A stretch of DNA of 54,816 nt from an uncultured Lachnospiraceae bacterium (GCA_910585825.1 CAJUEY010000021.1:1-54816), one strand, 5' to 3'. Positions 1 through 9,634 are shown, counted from the stretch's first letter. The notes: generated from the sequence alone by a model not told the origin. Numbers and translations: made by a program.

Positions 1-75
1 GGTTTTGTGCGACCTGCGAGTACTTTTTGGATTATTCAGTTGTCAAACTCCCGTGTTTCCTTTGGCTGCAGAGTC

Positions 76-90
76 TTTTGTCTGACAAAA
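76..90. repeat. Short perfect palindrome upstream of first promoter
   Basis: A 15-bp palindrome, TTTTGTC-T-GACAAAA, lies about 40 bp upstream of the candidate -35 box at 132. It could be a regulator binding site or chance. The rest of positions 1-119 shows no convincing gene. Confidence 0.3.
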
Positions 91-131
91 TCCAATTGCT
101 CCCGTGAGCGTTTTTCTTTTTGACCTTCCTC

Positions 132-160
132 TTGTTATTCTTTTCTTTATATTGTAATAT
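132..160 (+). promoter_or_regulatory. Candidate sigma-A promoter for the DUF512 gene
   Basis: TTGTTA at 132-137 and TAATAT at 155-160 are separated by exactly 17 bp. Transcription would start near 167, giving a leader of about 70 nt before the ATG at 240. Seen by eye only. Confidence 0.45.
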
Positions 161-239
161 GAGTAAAGACGCAACCGCCGAAATGCGGGCTTCATTGTTA
201 CACAAAGACCGTTTAATCACAGGTCATAAGGAGCAGAAT

Positions 240-1562
240 ATGAAAAAAAGGCATAGGATAGACCGGGTGGAGCCGGGCAGTATTGCAGAAGAAATGGATA
301 TAGAGCCGGGCGATGAGCTGATTTCTATTAACGGGCAGGGGATAGAGGATATTTTTGATTACCAGTATCTGGTTAAGGATGAGGAAATTACGGTACTGGT
401 TTGTAAACCGGACGGCGAAGAGTGGGAACTGGATATTGAAAAAGATTACGACGAAGAACTGGGCGTTGAATTTGAAAATGGGTTTATGGATGATTACAAA
501 TCCTGCCGTAACAGGTGCGTTTTCTGTTTTATAGATCAGATGCCGAAAGGAATGCGGGACACCCTTTATTTTAAAGATGATGATTCCAGACTTTCTTTTT
601 TGCAGGGGAATTATATTACTTTGACAAATATGAGCGATAAAGATATAGAACGTATCATACAGTATCATCTGGAACCCATTAATATTTCAGTGCATACTAC
701 AAATCCTGATCTTCGCTGTAAAATGCTGAACAATCGTTTTGCAGGAGAGGCGCTTACGAAAATGGAACGGCTAAAAGAAGCAGGCGTGGAGATGAACGGA
801 CAGATTGTGCTGTGCAAAGGAATGAACGATGGAATTGAATTAAATGAGAGTATCAGAAAGCTGACAGAGTATATTCCGTATATGAGAAGCCTTTCTGTTG
901 TTCCGGTGGGACTGACAAGATTCAGAGAAGGTCTTTATCCGCTGAAGCCTTTTTCAAAAGAAGATGCAAAAGAAGTGCTTTCTCTGATTCACAGCTGGCA
1001 GCAGTTTTGTATGGATCACTACCACACCCATTTTGTACATGCAGGGGATGAATGGTATCTGCTGGCGGAAGAGGAGATTCCTCCGGAGGAAAATTATGAC
1101 GGATATCTGCAGCTGGAAAACGGAGTAGGCATGATGCGTCTTCTGGAGAATGAATTTATGGAGGCATTGGAAGAGGCGGAAGATGATTTCAAACGGACAA
1201 GAAGAATTACGATTGTGACGGGAAAGCTGGCGGCGCCGCTGCTGGAACAGTTAAGCTGCCGTTTTATGGAGAAATTCCCTCATGTTAAAATAGAGGTCAT
1301 TCCCATTCGCAATGACTTTTTCGGAGAAAAAATCACCGTTTCCGGTCTGTTGACAGGACAGGATATTATGGCACAGTTAAAAGAGGCCGATCTGGGGGAA
1401 AAGGTATTGCTTCCCTGCAATCTTCTGCGGAGCGGCGAAGAGGTTTTTCTGGATGACGTCACCCTTGAAGAGCTTGAAAATACTTTACAAGTCCGGGTAG
1501 ATATTGTAAAATCAAGCGGACAAGATTTGGTATATGCATTGCTTTGCAGCGATGGACAGTAA
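240..1562 (+). CDS. DUF512 family radical-SAM-type protein with N-terminal PDZ-like domain
   Basis: The 440-residue product begins with a PDZ-like segment (about residues 5-60, with PGD and INGQ motifs). A cysteine cluster of the CX3CX2C radical-SAM type follows at C89, C93 and C96, inside the stretch CRNRCVFCF. This is the layout of the DUF512 family (radical SAM proteins often found next to der). The biochemical role is not established; the motif implies a 4Fe-4S cluster and S-adenosylmethionine chemistry. The start is the ATG at 240 because AAGGAG lies a few bases upstream; the frame is open back to 120 but has no ribosome binding site there. It is the first gene of a run leading into der. 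Confidence 0.88.
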   Translation: MKKRHRIDRVEPGSIAEEMDIEPGDELISINGQGIEDIFDYQYLVKDEEITVLVCKPDGEEWELDIEKDYDEELGVEFENGFMDDYKSCRNRCVFCFIDQMPKGMRDTLYFKDDDSRLSFLQGNYITLTNMSDKDIERIIQYHLEPINISVHTTNPDLRCKMLNNRFAGEALTKMERLKEAGVEMNGQIVLCKGMNDGIELNESIRKLTEYIPYMRSLSVVPVGLTRFREGLYPLKPFSKEDAKEVLSLIHSWQQFCMDHYHTHFVHAGDEWYLLAEEEIPPEENYDGYLQLENGVGMMRLLENEFMEALEEAEDDFKRTRRITIVTGKLAAPLLEQLSCRFMEKFPHVKIEVIPIRNDFFGEKITVSGLLTGQDIMAQLKEADLGEKVLLPCNLLRSGEEVFLDDVTLEELENTLQVRVDIVKSSGQDLVYALLCSDGQ

Positions 1563-1614
1563 GAAATAAACCGAAAGCGGAATTGCAGCAATTTTAAGAG
1601 AAAAGGAGACAGAT

Positions 1615-2937
1615 ATGAGCAAGCCGGTTGTAGCGGTAGTAGGCCGTCCCAATGTAGGTAAATCTACGTTATTTAATGTTTTGGCAGGAGAGAGGATTGC
1701 GATTGTCAAGGATACGCCGGGCGTTACCAGAGACAGGATCTATGCAGATGTATCCTGGCTGGATCAGAATTTTACGTTGATCGATACCGGCGGAATTGAG
1801 CCGGATTCCAAAGATATTATTTTATCCCAGATGAGGGAGCAGGCACAGATTGCCATTGATACGGCAGATGTGATTCTTTTTCTGACCGATGTCAGACAGG
1901 GGCTTGTGGATGCTGATGACAAGGTGGCGGATATGCTGCGGCGGTCCCAAAAACCGGTTATTTTAGTGGTAAATAAAGTAGACGATTTTGAAAAATTTAT
2001 GCCTGATGTCTATGAATTTTACAATCTGGGAATTGGAGAGCCTTTTCCCGTTTCTGCAGCATCCAAGCTGGGAATCGGAGATATGCTGGATGAAATGATC
2101 AAATATTTTCCGAAAGAGAAAATGGAAGAGGAAGAAGATACCCGGCCGAAAATCGCCATTATCGGCAAGCCAAACGTAGGAAAATCTTCTCTGGTGAACC
2201 GTCTGCTGGGGGAAAACCGTGTGATTGTATCCGATATTGCCGGAACTACAAGAGATGCGGTAGACACGGTGATTTCATATCACGGAGAAGAATATATTTT
2301 TATTGATACCGCAGGACTGCGAAGAAAGAGCAAGGTAAAAGAAGATTTGGAGCGTTACAGCATTATCCGTGCCGTGACTGCTGTGGAACGGGCAGATGTG
2401 ACGCTGTTGATTATTGACGCCACAGAAGGCGTAACGGAGCAGGATGCCAAAATCGCGGGAATTGCCCACGACAGAGGCAAAGGAATTGTCATAGTGGTAA
2501 ATAAATGGGATGCCATTGAAAAAGATGACAAGACGATGACAAAACATACCGAGCGGATACGGCAGATTTTAAGTTTTATGCCCTATGCAGAGATTATGTT
2601 TATTTCAGCCAAGACAGGACAGAGAACAGGAAAGATTTTTGAAATGATCCAGATAGTTATGGAAAACAATTCCATGCGGATTGCCACCGGCGTTTTAAAT
2701 GAAATCGTAACGGAGGCAGTGGCGATGCAGCAGCCCCCTTCCGACAAGGGAAAACGATTAAAGATTTTCTATTCCACCCAGGTGGCAGTAAAACCGCCCA
2801 CCTTTGTCATTTTTGTCAATGACAAGAAACTGATGCATTTTTCTTATGTCCGGTATTTAGAGAATCGAATTCGAGATGCATTCGGGTTCCGGGGCACTTC
2901 TTTAAAATTTATTATTCGGGAGAGAAAGGGAGACTAG
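1615..2937 (+). CDS. der: Ribosome biogenesis GTPase Der (EngA)
   Basis: A 440-residue protein with two tandem Era-like GTPase domains followed by a KH-like C-terminal domain, which is unique to Der. The first P-loop is GRPNVGKS at residues 10-17 with switch-II DTGG at 57-60; the second is GKPNVGKS at 184-191. Der binds the 50S subunit and is needed for late large-subunit assembly in the cytoplasm. The length matches the family. A clear AAGGAG ribosome binding site precedes the ATG. The stop lies only four bases before plsY, so the two are almost certainly cotranscribed; the DUF512-der-plsY-gpsA order is common in Clostridia. Confidence 0.97.
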   Translation: MSKPVVAVVGRPNVGKSTLFNVLAGERIAIVKDTPGVTRDRIYADVSWLDQNFTLIDTGGIEPDSKDIILSQMREQAQIAIDTADVILFLTDVRQGLVDADDKVADMLRRSQKPVILVVNKVDDFEKFMPDVYEFYNLGIGEPFPVSAASKLGIGDMLDEMIKYFPKEKMEEEEDTRPKIAIIGKPNVGKSSLVNRLLGENRVIVSDIAGTTRDAVDTVISYHGEEYIFIDTAGLRRKSKVKEDLERYSIIRAVTAVERADVTLLIIDATEGVTEQDAKIAGIAHDRGKGIVIVVNKWDAIEKDDKTMTKHTERIRQILSFMPYAEIMFISAKTGQRTGKIFEMIQIVMENNSMRIATGVLNEIVTEAVAMQQPPSDKGKRLKIFYSTQVAVKPPTFVIFVNDKKLMHFSYVRYLENRIRDAFGFRGTSLKFIIRERKGD

Positions 2938-2941
2938 CATC

Positions 2942-3604
2942 ATGTTGATCAATCGAATCATTGTACTTGTGATTGGATATTTCTGCGGGATATTTCTTTC
3001 GGGATATGCTTACAGCAGGTTTAAACATAAAGATATCACTCAAATGGGCAGTGGAAATGCGGGAACCACCAATACCTTTCGTATGTTCGGCTGGAAAGCG
3101 GGGCTGATTACATTGCTTGGGGATGTGTCAAAACCGATTGCGGCTATTTTGATCACATGGCTTTTGTTTCATAAGAGCCAGCCGGAAGGGGTGCGTCTTC
3201 TGGAATTGTATGCGGGTCTTGGAACGATTATCGGACACAATCATCCATTCTATATGAAAAATTTTAAAGGGGGCAAGGGAATTGCCTGTACCGGCGGCAT
3301 GATGATTGCATTCTGTCCCATTGAAGTGCCGCTTGGCCTGGGGTTATTTATTGTTGTGACGGCTGTTACAAAATATGTATCGGTAGGTTCTATGGTGGGG
3401 CTTGTCAGCTTTTTTGTCCAGACAATCGTATTTGGAGAGCTTGGACTGTTAGACGTTACAGAGCAGTACCGCATAGAAGTGTACATTCTTGCAGCGGTAA
3501 TTATGCTTATGGGAATTGTACGTCATCGGGAAAACATCAAACGCCTTTTAAACGGAAATGAAAATAAATTAAGTCTGAAAAAGAAAGAAAGGACAGTTTC
3601 ATAA
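2942..3604 (+). CDS. plsY: Acyl-phosphate:glycerol-3-phosphate acyltransferase PlsY
   Basis: A 220-residue multispanning membrane protein with the PlsY signatures SGNAGTTN (near residue 37) and GHNHPFY followed by KGGKG (near residue 100). PlsY transfers an acyl group from acyl-phosphate to position 1 of glycerol-3-phosphate, the first step of phospholipid synthesis in most Gram-positives. The ribosome binding site (GGGAG) sits inside the end of der. The stop codon TAA overlaps the ATG of gpsA by one base. That coupling is sensible because GpsA makes the glycerol-3-phosphate that PlsY consumes. The length is slightly longer than typical, owing to a charged cytoplasmic tail. Confidence 0.96.
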   Translation: MLINRIIVLVIGYFCGIFLSGYAYSRFKHKDITQMGSGNAGTTNTFRMFGWKAGLITLLGDVSKPIAAILITWLLFHKSQPEGVRLLELYAGLGTIIGHNHPFYMKNFKGGKGIACTGGMMIAFCPIEVPLGLGLFIVVTAVTKYVSVGSMVGLVSFFVQTIVFGELGLLDVTEQYRIEVYILAAVIMLMGIVRHRENIKRLLNGNENKLSLKKKERTVS

Positions 3605-4614
3605 TGGCAAAAACAGGAATTATTGGAGCGGGAAGCTGGGGATGCGCGCTGGCATACGTGTTAGATAAAAACGGACATGAGGTAACAGTGTGGTCGATTG
3701 TGGAAGATGAAGTTTCCATGTTAAAGGAATGCCGCGAGCACAAAGATAAACTTCCGGGTGTAAAATTATCCGAAAAGATCAGCTTTACCGGAAATATGAA
3801 AGAGGCGTCGGAAGGCATGGATCTGATCGTGCTTGCCGTACCCTCCGTTTATACGCGAAGCACGGCGGAAATGCTGAAACCTCATATCAGGCAGAACCAG
3901 ATTATCGTCAGCGTGGCAAAGGGCATCGAAGAAGGAACTCTGATGACCTTATCGGAAATTATCGAAGAAGAAATTCCGGCGGCAGATGTCGCCGTGCTGT
4001 GCGGACCAAGCCATGCAGAGGAAGTGGGAAAAGAACTGCCCACTGCTTTGGTGGCCGGCGCCAGAACGAGAAAAACAGCAGAATTTATACAGAAAGTTTT
4101 GATGAACGAAGTGTTTCGTGTATATACCAGTCCGGATGTGCTGGGCATGGAGCTTGGCGGAGCTTTAAAAAATGTCATTGCGCTTGCAGCGGGTATGGCA
4201 GACGGCCTTGGCTACGGAGACAATACAAAGGCAGCTTTAATTACCAGAGGAATTACGGAAATCGGCAGGCTTGCCGTGACTATGGGAGCCAAAGAAGAGA
4301 CGCTCCACGGGCTGACAGGAATTGGAGATTTAATCGTTACCTGTGCAAGCCGGCATTCCAGAAACCGTAAAGCCGGTATGTTAATGGGGAAAGGCTATAC
4401 GATGCAGCAGGCGATGGATGAGGTAAAAATGGTGGTAGAAGGCGTCTACTCTGCAAAGGCAGCCATTGCTCTGGGAGAAAAATACCAGATATCCATGCCG
4501 ATTATTGAACAGGTCAACCGGGTGTTGTTTGAAAACAAGCCGGCAAAGGATGCTGTAAAAGAACTGATGCTCAGGGATAAAAAGACGGAGCATACGACGT
4601 TGGAATGGGAGTAA
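3604..4614 (+). CDS. gpsA: Glycerol-3-phosphate dehydrogenase [NAD(P)+]
   Basis: A 336-residue cytosolic enzyme that reduces dihydroxyacetone phosphate to sn-glycerol-3-phosphate. The N-terminal Rossmann motif GAGSWG is at residues 8-13. The C-terminal catalytic domain contains GGALKNV, whose lysine is the family's catalytic residue, and the substrate-binding RGITEIGRL segment. The start overlaps the plsY stop by one base (TAATG), indicating translational coupling. Together with plsY it forms the entry to glycerophospholipid synthesis. The length and motifs are fully typical. Confidence 0.97.
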   Translation: MAKTGIIGAGSWGCALAYVLDKNGHEVTVWSIVEDEVSMLKECREHKDKLPGVKLSEKISFTGNMKEASEGMDLIVLAVPSVYTRSTAEMLKPHIRQNQIIVSVAKGIEEGTLMTLSEIIEEEIPAADVAVLCGPSHAEEVGKELPTALVAGARTRKTAEFIQKVLMNEVFRVYTSPDVLGMELGGALKNVIALAAGMADGLGYGDNTKAALITRGITEIGRLAVTMGAKEETLHGLTGIGDLIVTCASRHSRNRKAGMLMGKGYTMQQAMDEVKMVVEGVYSAKAAIALGEKYQISMPIIEQVNRVLFENKPAKDAVKELMLRDKKTEHTTLEWE

Positions 4615-4620
4615 ATACAA

Positions 4621-5055
4621 ATGGAAACAATTCGGATCAAATATTTTTCAGATGACGTGGAAAGACTTTGCTATATCGACGGTAAATCTGACTGGATTGA
4701 TCTTCGGGCATCAGAAACTGTGACATTACAGGCGGGAGAATTTGCATTGATTCCTTTAGGAGTGGCAATGCAGCTGCCGCAAGGGTATGAGGGACATCTG
4801 GTGCCCAGAAGCTCCACGTTTAAAAATTATGGCATATTACAGACAAACAGCTGCGGCATCATTGACGGCTCCTACTGTGGAGATGAGGATATGTGGCGGA
4901 TGCCGGTTTATGCCACAAGAGATACCGTAATTGAGAAGAATGACAGGATCTGTCAGTTCCGCATCGTAGAAAACCAGCCGAAGATTTTGTTTGAAGAATG
5001 TGAAAATCTTGGAAATAAAAGCCGGGGAGGTTTCGGCAGTACAGGAAAGCAATAG
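4621..5055 (+). CDS. dut: dUTP diphosphatase-like protein (trimeric dUTPase fold)
   Basis: A 144-residue protein showing the five trimeric-dUTPase motifs in order: DLRAS (27-31), PRSST (62-66), GIIDGSYCGDE (79-89), RICQFRI (109-115) and a C-terminal RGGFGSTGK P-loop-like arm (135-143). The enzyme hydrolyses dUTP to dUMP and pyrophosphate, keeping uracil out of DNA and supplying dUMP for thymidylate synthesis. Motif 3 is followed by an aspartate/tryptophan insertion (DMW), so a dCTP deaminase/dUTPase-like variant is a less likely alternative. It lies six bases after gpsA and just ahead of dnaE, a neighbourhood consistent with DNA synthesis. Confidence 0.85.
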   Translation: METIRIKYFSDDVERLCYIDGKSDWIDLRASETVTLQAGEFALIPLGVAMQLPQGYEGHLVPRSSTFKNYGILQTNSCGIIDGSYCGDEDMWRMPVYATRDTVIEKNDRICQFRIVENQPKILFEECENLGNKSRGGFGSTGKQ

Positions 5056-5087
5056 AATACGCAAAGAGAAAGAAACGGAGTATTGGC

Positions 5088-8000
5088 ATGGCATTTACCC
5101 ATCTGCATGTGCATACGGAGTATAGTCTTTTGGACGGCTCCAACAAGATAAAAGAATATGTTGCAAGAGTAAAAGACTTGGGCATGACGGCGGCGGCTAT
5201 CACAGACCACGGCGTGATGTATGGGGTGATTGAATTTTATAAAGCGGCAAAAGAGGCGGGCATCAACCCCATTTTAGGATGTGAAGTTTATGTTGCGCCC
5301 AATTCCCGTTTTGACAGGGAGACGGTGCACGGAGAAGACAGGTATTATCATCTGGTGCTTTTGGCGGAAAATGATACAGGCTACAGCAATCTGGTAAAAA
5401 TCGTATCCAAAGGATTTGTAGACGGCTATTATTACAAACCCAGGGTGGATATGGAAGTGCTTGAGACGTATCGGGAGGGAATCATTGCCTTAAGCGCCTG
5501 TCTGGCCGGGGAGGTGCAGCGTTATCTGGTGCGTGGATTTTATGAAGAAGCAAAAGAGACGGCTCTTAAATATCAATCCTGTTTCGGAAAGGGGAATTTC
5601 TTTCTGGAACTGCAGGATCATGGAATTCCCCAGCAGCAGATAGTGAACCAGCAGCTGATGAGGCTCTCCAAAGAGACGGGAATTCAGCTGACTGCCACCA
5701 ATGATGTGCATTATACCTATGAGAAAGATGCTGAGGCGCATGATATCCTGCTTTGTCTTCAGACCGGAAAGAAATTAAGCGATGAGAACCGGATGCGCTA
5801 TGAAGGCGGACAGTATTATGTCAAATCGGAAGAAGAGATGAAAAAACTCTTTCCCTATGCTCCAGAAGCGGTGGAAAATACCCAGAAGATTGCAGACCGC
5901 TGTCATGTGGAGATTGAATTCGGCGTCACAAAACTGCCGGATTTTCCGGTGCCGGAAGGATTTACGACCTATGAATATTTACGGAAACTCTGTTATGACG
6001 GATTAAAAGAGCGGTATGCAGAGATAACAGAGGAATTGACAAAGCGTTTGGAATATGAGCTTGGCGTAATCAAAAATATGGGTTATGTGGAATATTTTCT
6101 GATCGTATGGGACTATATTCGTTTTGCGAGGGAAAATGGAATTATGGTAGGGCCCGGACGTGGAAGCGCAGCCGGCAGTCTTGTTTCCTATACTACAGGA
6201 ATTACCAATATAGACCCCCTTCCCTATAACCTGATCTTCGAGCGGTTTTTGAATCCGGAGCGTATTTCCATGCCTGATATTGACGTGGATTTCTGCTTTG
6301 AACGAAGGCAGGAAGTCATTGACTATGTAATCAAAAAATACGGCAAAGACTGTGTTACGCAGATTGTTACATTCGGTACACTGGCTGCAAGAGGCGTGAT
6401 CCGGGATGTAGGGCGTGTTATGGATCTTCCTTATGCCTTCGTGGATGCGATTGCAAAAAGCGTTCCAAACGAGCTTGGGATTACCATTGAAAAAGCGCTG
6501 AAAATGAATCCGGAGCTTCGGAGCAGATATGAAAGCGATGAGAGCATAAAGCGCTTGATTGATATGTCGAAACGGTTAGAGGGGCTGCCCCGTCATTCTT
6601 CCACCCATGCGGCGGGAGTAGTGATTTCACAGAAACCCATGGAAGAATACGTGCCTCTCTGCCTTGGGATCGACGGCATGGTCACAACCCAGTTTACTAT
6701 GACGACCATTGAAGAGCTGGGACTTTTGAAAATGGATTTTCTGGGGCTTCGGACATTGACGGTCATCAAAAATGCAGTGGAAATGGCAGAGAAGAACCAT
6801 GGCGCCGCTATAGATATCGACCATATTGATTTTAATGACCAGGCTGTATTAGAATCCCTTGGAACCGGAAAAACAGAAGGGGTGTTCCAGTTGGAAAGCG
6901 CCGGCATGAAAAATTTCATGAAGGAATTAAAGCCGAAGAGTCTGGAGGATATCATTGCGGGAATTGCTCTTTACAGACCGGGACCGATGGACTTTATTCC
7001 CGCTTATATCCGGGGCAAAAATCAATCGGGACAGATTACCTATGATTGTCCTCAGTTAAAACCGATTTTAGAGCCGACTTACGGCTGTATCGTCTATCAG
7101 GAGCAGGTAATGCAGATCGTAAGGGAACTGGCGGGATACACGCTGGGACGAAGCGATCTGGTGCGGCGCGCCATGTCCAAAAAAAAGCAGTCCGTTATGG
7201 AACAGGAGCGTAAGAATTTTGTCTACGGAAATAAAGAAGAAGGCGTTCCGGGATGTCTGGCAAACGGAATTGACGAAAAAACGGCCAACAAAATATTTGA
7301 TGAGATGATTGATTTTGCCAAATATGCCTTTAATAAATCCCATGCGGCGGCTTATGCAGTAGTGGCATATCAGACGGCTTACCTGAAATATTATTATCCC
7401 ATTGAATTTATGGCTGCCCTTATGACTTCCGTACAGGATCATGTGACAAAAGTTTCCGAATATATTTTAACCTGCAGGAGAATGGGAATTCCCATTCTTC
7501 CCCCGGATATCAATGAAGGAGAAAGCGGTTTTTCTGTTTCCGGAGGCGGTATCCGGTATGGCCTTTCTGCCATCAAAAGCATCGGCAGGCCGGTAATTGA
7601 CGGGATTTTAGAAGAACGGCGCATCCGGGGGAATTTTACTTCTCTGAAGGATTTTCTCACCAGAATGAGCGGCGGAGAGGTCAATAAACGGGCGGTGGAG
7701 AATTTTATCAAGGCGGGAGCCCTTGACGGTCTGGAAGGAACCAGAAAGCAAAAGATGTTTTCCTATATCGGAATGATGGAGGGAATCATTCAGGAAAAGA
7801 AAAACTCCCTGGAAGGGCAGATGAGCTTGTTTGATTTTGTTTCAAGGGAGGAGCAAAAATCCTTTGAAACGGCTATGCCGGATGTGGGAGAATACGATAA
7901 AGAAACGCTTCTGGGCTTTGAAAAAGAAGTGCTGGGAATTTATATCAGCGGACATCCTCTGGAGGAGTATGAAGACCGGTGGCGGAAAAATATAACGGCG

Positions 8001-8561
8001 ACAACGGCTGATTTTCTACTGGATGAAGATACGGGAGAAACCAAAGTCAAAGATAAAGAAATAGTTACGATTGGCGGTATGATTACAGACAAGACCATTA
8101 AGTACACCAGAAATAATCAGGCCATGGCGTTTCTGACGATTGAAGATCTTCTGGGAACGGTGGAGGTTGTGGTTTTTCCCAGAAATTACGAAAAAGATCA
8201 GGCGATGATGCAGGAAGAGGCAAAAGTATTCATTCGAGGCAGAGCCAATGTAGAAGAAGAAAAAAACGGCAAGATCATTTGTGAAAAAATTTATTCTTTT
8301 GACGATGCAAAGAGAGAGCTTTGGGTGCAGTTTACGGACAAAAAAGAATTTGAATCCAATGAAGCAAAACTCTATGAGACGCTTTTGGATTCTGACGGAG
8401 AAGACAAAGTCGTCATATATCTGGCAGAAGATAAAGCGATGAAGCGTCTGCCTGCATCCAGAAATGTGAGAATTGACAAAAATCTGATTTGTCGTTTGTC
8501 AGAACATTTCGGGGAAAAGAATATAAAAGTTGTTGAAAAGGCTATTGAAAAGAAGAGATAA
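5088..8561 (+). CDS. dnaE: DNA polymerase III subunit alpha (DnaE)
   Basis: A 1157-residue C-family replicative polymerase. It opens with a PHP domain (HLHVHTEYS from residue 5). The palm carries the catalytic aspartates D397 and D399 in the PDIDVDF motif and D550 in KMDFLGL. Helix-hairpin-helix and OB-fold segments follow near the C-terminus (OB around residues 990-1070). The domain order marks it as DnaE rather than the Gram-positive PolC, which carries an internal exonuclease. In bacteria with both enzymes DnaE usually extends primers; whether this genome has polC cannot be seen. The ribosome binding site CGGAG lies seven bases before the ATG. Confidence 0.97.
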   Translation: MAFTHLHVHTEYSLLDGSNKIKEYVARVKDLGMTAAAITDHGVMYGVIEFYKAAKEAGINPILGCEVYVAPNSRFDRETVHGEDRYYHLVLLAENDTGYSNLVKIVSKGFVDGYYYKPRVDMEVLETYREGIIALSACLAGEVQRYLVRGFYEEAKETALKYQSCFGKGNFFLELQDHGIPQQQIVNQQLMRLSKETGIQLTATNDVHYTYEKDAEAHDILLCLQTGKKLSDENRMRYEGGQYYVKSEEEMKKLFPYAPEAVENTQKIADRCHVEIEFGVTKLPDFPVPEGFTTYEYLRKLCYDGLKERYAEITEELTKRLEYELGVIKNMGYVEYFLIVWDYIRFARENGIMVGPGRGSAAGSLVSYTTGITNIDPLPYNLIFERFLNPERISMPDIDVDFCFERRQEVIDYVIKKYGKDCVTQIVTFGTLAARGVIRDVGRVMDLPYAFVDAIAKSVPNELGITIEKALKMNPELRSRYESDESIKRLIDMSKRLEGLPRHSSTHAAGVVISQKPMEEYVPLCLGIDGMVTTQFTMTTIEELGLLKMDFLGLRTLTVIKNAVEMAEKNHGAAIDIDHIDFNDQAVLESLGTGKTEGVFQLESAGMKNFMKELKPKSLEDIIAGIALYRPGPMDFIPAYIRGKNQSGQITYDCPQLKPILEPTYGCIVYQEQVMQIVRELAGYTLGRSDLVRRAMSKKKQSVMEQERKNFVYGNKEEGVPGCLANGIDEKTANKIFDEMIDFAKYAFNKSHAAAYAVVAYQTAYLKYYYPIEFMAALMTSVQDHVTKVSEYILTCRRMGIPILPPDINEGESGFSVSGGGIRYGLSAIKSIGRPVIDGILEERRIRGNFTSLKDFLTRMSGGEVNKRAVENFIKAGALDGLEGTRKQKMFSYIGMMEGIIQEKKNSLEGQMSLFDFVSREEQKSFETAMPDVGEYDKETLLGFEKEVLGIYISGHPLEEYEDRWRKNITATTADFLLDEDTGETKVKDKEIVTIGGMITDKTIKYTRNNQAMAFLTIEDLLGTVEVVVFPRNYEKDQAMMQEEAKVFIRGRANVEEEKNGKIICEKIYSFDDAKRELWVQFTDKKEFESNEAKLYETLLDSDGEDKVVIYLAEDKAMKRLPASRNVRIDKNLICRLSEHFGEKNIKVVEKAIEKKR

Positions 8562-8573
8562 AGATATTAAAAT
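8545..8573 (+). promoter_or_regulatory. Candidate promoter for pfkA
   Basis: TTGAAA at 8545-8550 and TAAAAT at 8568-8573 have a 17-bp spacer that straddles the dnaE stop codon. It would let pfkA be transcribed separately from dnaE. Confidence 0.45.
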
Positions 8574-8625
8574 AAAAATATCCGGGTTAGTTTGGAAGCG
8601 GAGTATGAAGAGGAGGAATCGTTTT

Positions 8626-9600
8626 ATGTCAAAGGAGATCAAAACAATAGGCGTATTGACCAGCGGCGGAGATGCTCCGGGAATGAATGCTGCAATCCGT
8701 GCAGTTGTCCGGGAAGGACTCGGGAAAGGTTTAAAAGTAAAAGGAATCAAGAGAGGATATGCGGGGCTCCTTTCAAATGAAATTATTGATATGCAGGCAA
8801 GAGACGTATCGGATACGATTCAGCGGGGAGGTACGATCCTGCAGACAGCAAGATGTGCGGAATTTACTACAGAAGAAGGCCAGAGGCTGGGAGCCGAAAT
8901 CTGCAAAAAGAACGGAATTGACGGCGTGATCGTCATCGGCGGAGACGGTTCCTTCAGAGGGGCGCAAAGGCTTGCGGCGCTGGGAGTAAATACCGTTGGA
9001 GTACCGGGAACCATTGATCTGGATATTTCCTGCTCGGAATATACAATTGGATTTGATACGGCTGTGAATACGGCTATGGAGGCGATCGACAAAGTGCGTG
9101 ATACGTCCACCTCTCATGAACGGTGCAGCATTATCGAAGTAATGGGAAGAGGCGCGGGCTACATTGCTCTTTGGACAGGCATTGCAAACGGAGCAGAGGA
9201 TATTCTTCTGCCGGAGAGATATGATTATGACGAGCAGAAACTGGTGAATCATATTATCGAAAACAGAAAGCGCGGCAAACAGCATCATATTATTATCAAT
9301 GCAGAAGGAATCGGACATTCCGGCAGTATGGCGAAACGCATCGAGGCGGCGACGGGAATCGAGACGAGAGCGACGATTTTAGGGCACATGCAGCGGGGAG
9401 GCAGTCCTACCTGTAAAGACCGGGTATATGCATCCATAATGGGGGCGTATGCGGTAGAGCTGCTCTGCCAGGGCAAGACCAACCGTGTGGTGGCATACAA
9501 AAACGGCGATTTTGTAGATTTTGATATTGACGAAGCGCTGGCAATGAATAAAGGCATTCCTGAATACCAGTTTGAAGTATGCAAGAATCTTTCAAATTAA
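8626..9600 (+). CDS. pfkA: ATP-dependent 6-phosphofructokinase
   Basis: A 324-residue group-A phosphofructokinase that phosphorylates fructose 6-phosphate to fructose 1,6-bisphosphate. Visible motifs are SGGDAPGMNAAIR (13-25), the ATP-binding GGDGS (105-109) and the catalytic PGTID segment with D131. The usual TIDND reads TIDLD here, so the asparagine is leucine; the catalytic aspartates remain. The phosphoryl-donor glycine pattern looks ATP-type rather than pyrophosphate-type. The ATG at 8626 is chosen because AGGAGGA lies just upstream; the open frame extends to 8530 but overlaps dnaE and has no ribosome site. Its product feeds the aldolase encoded at 53811. Confidence 0.95.
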   Translation: MSKEIKTIGVLTSGGDAPGMNAAIRAVVREGLGKGLKVKGIKRGYAGLLSNEIIDMQARDVSDTIQRGGTILQTARCAEFTTEEGQRLGAEICKKNGIDGVIVIGGDGSFRGAQRLAALGVNTVGVPGTIDLDISCSEYTIGFDTAVNTAMEAIDKVRDTSTSHERCSIIEVMGRGAGYIALWTGIANGAEDILLPERYDYDEQKLVNHIIENRKRGKQHHIIINAEGIGHSGSMAKRIEAATGIETRATILGHMQRGGSPTCKDRVYASIMGAYAVELLCQGKTNRVVAYKNGDFVDFDIDEALAMNKGIPEYQFEVCKNLSN

Positions 9601-9605
9601 TTTTC

Positions 9606-9634
9606 TTGTATTTTAAAAAAGCATATGCTATAAT
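9606..9634 (+). promoter_or_regulatory. Promoter of tig
   Basis: TTGTAT at 9606-9611 and a perfect TATAAT at 9629-9634 with a 17-bp spacer. The start of transcription would be near 9641, leaving a short leader of about 30 nt. It probably drives tig and perhaps clpP and clpX. Confidence 0.7.

Noticed and set aside
120..239. Upstream extension of the DUF512 gene to 120
   Set aside because: The extension crosses the candidate promoter and lacks a ribosome site; AAGGAG sits directly ahead of the ATG at 240.
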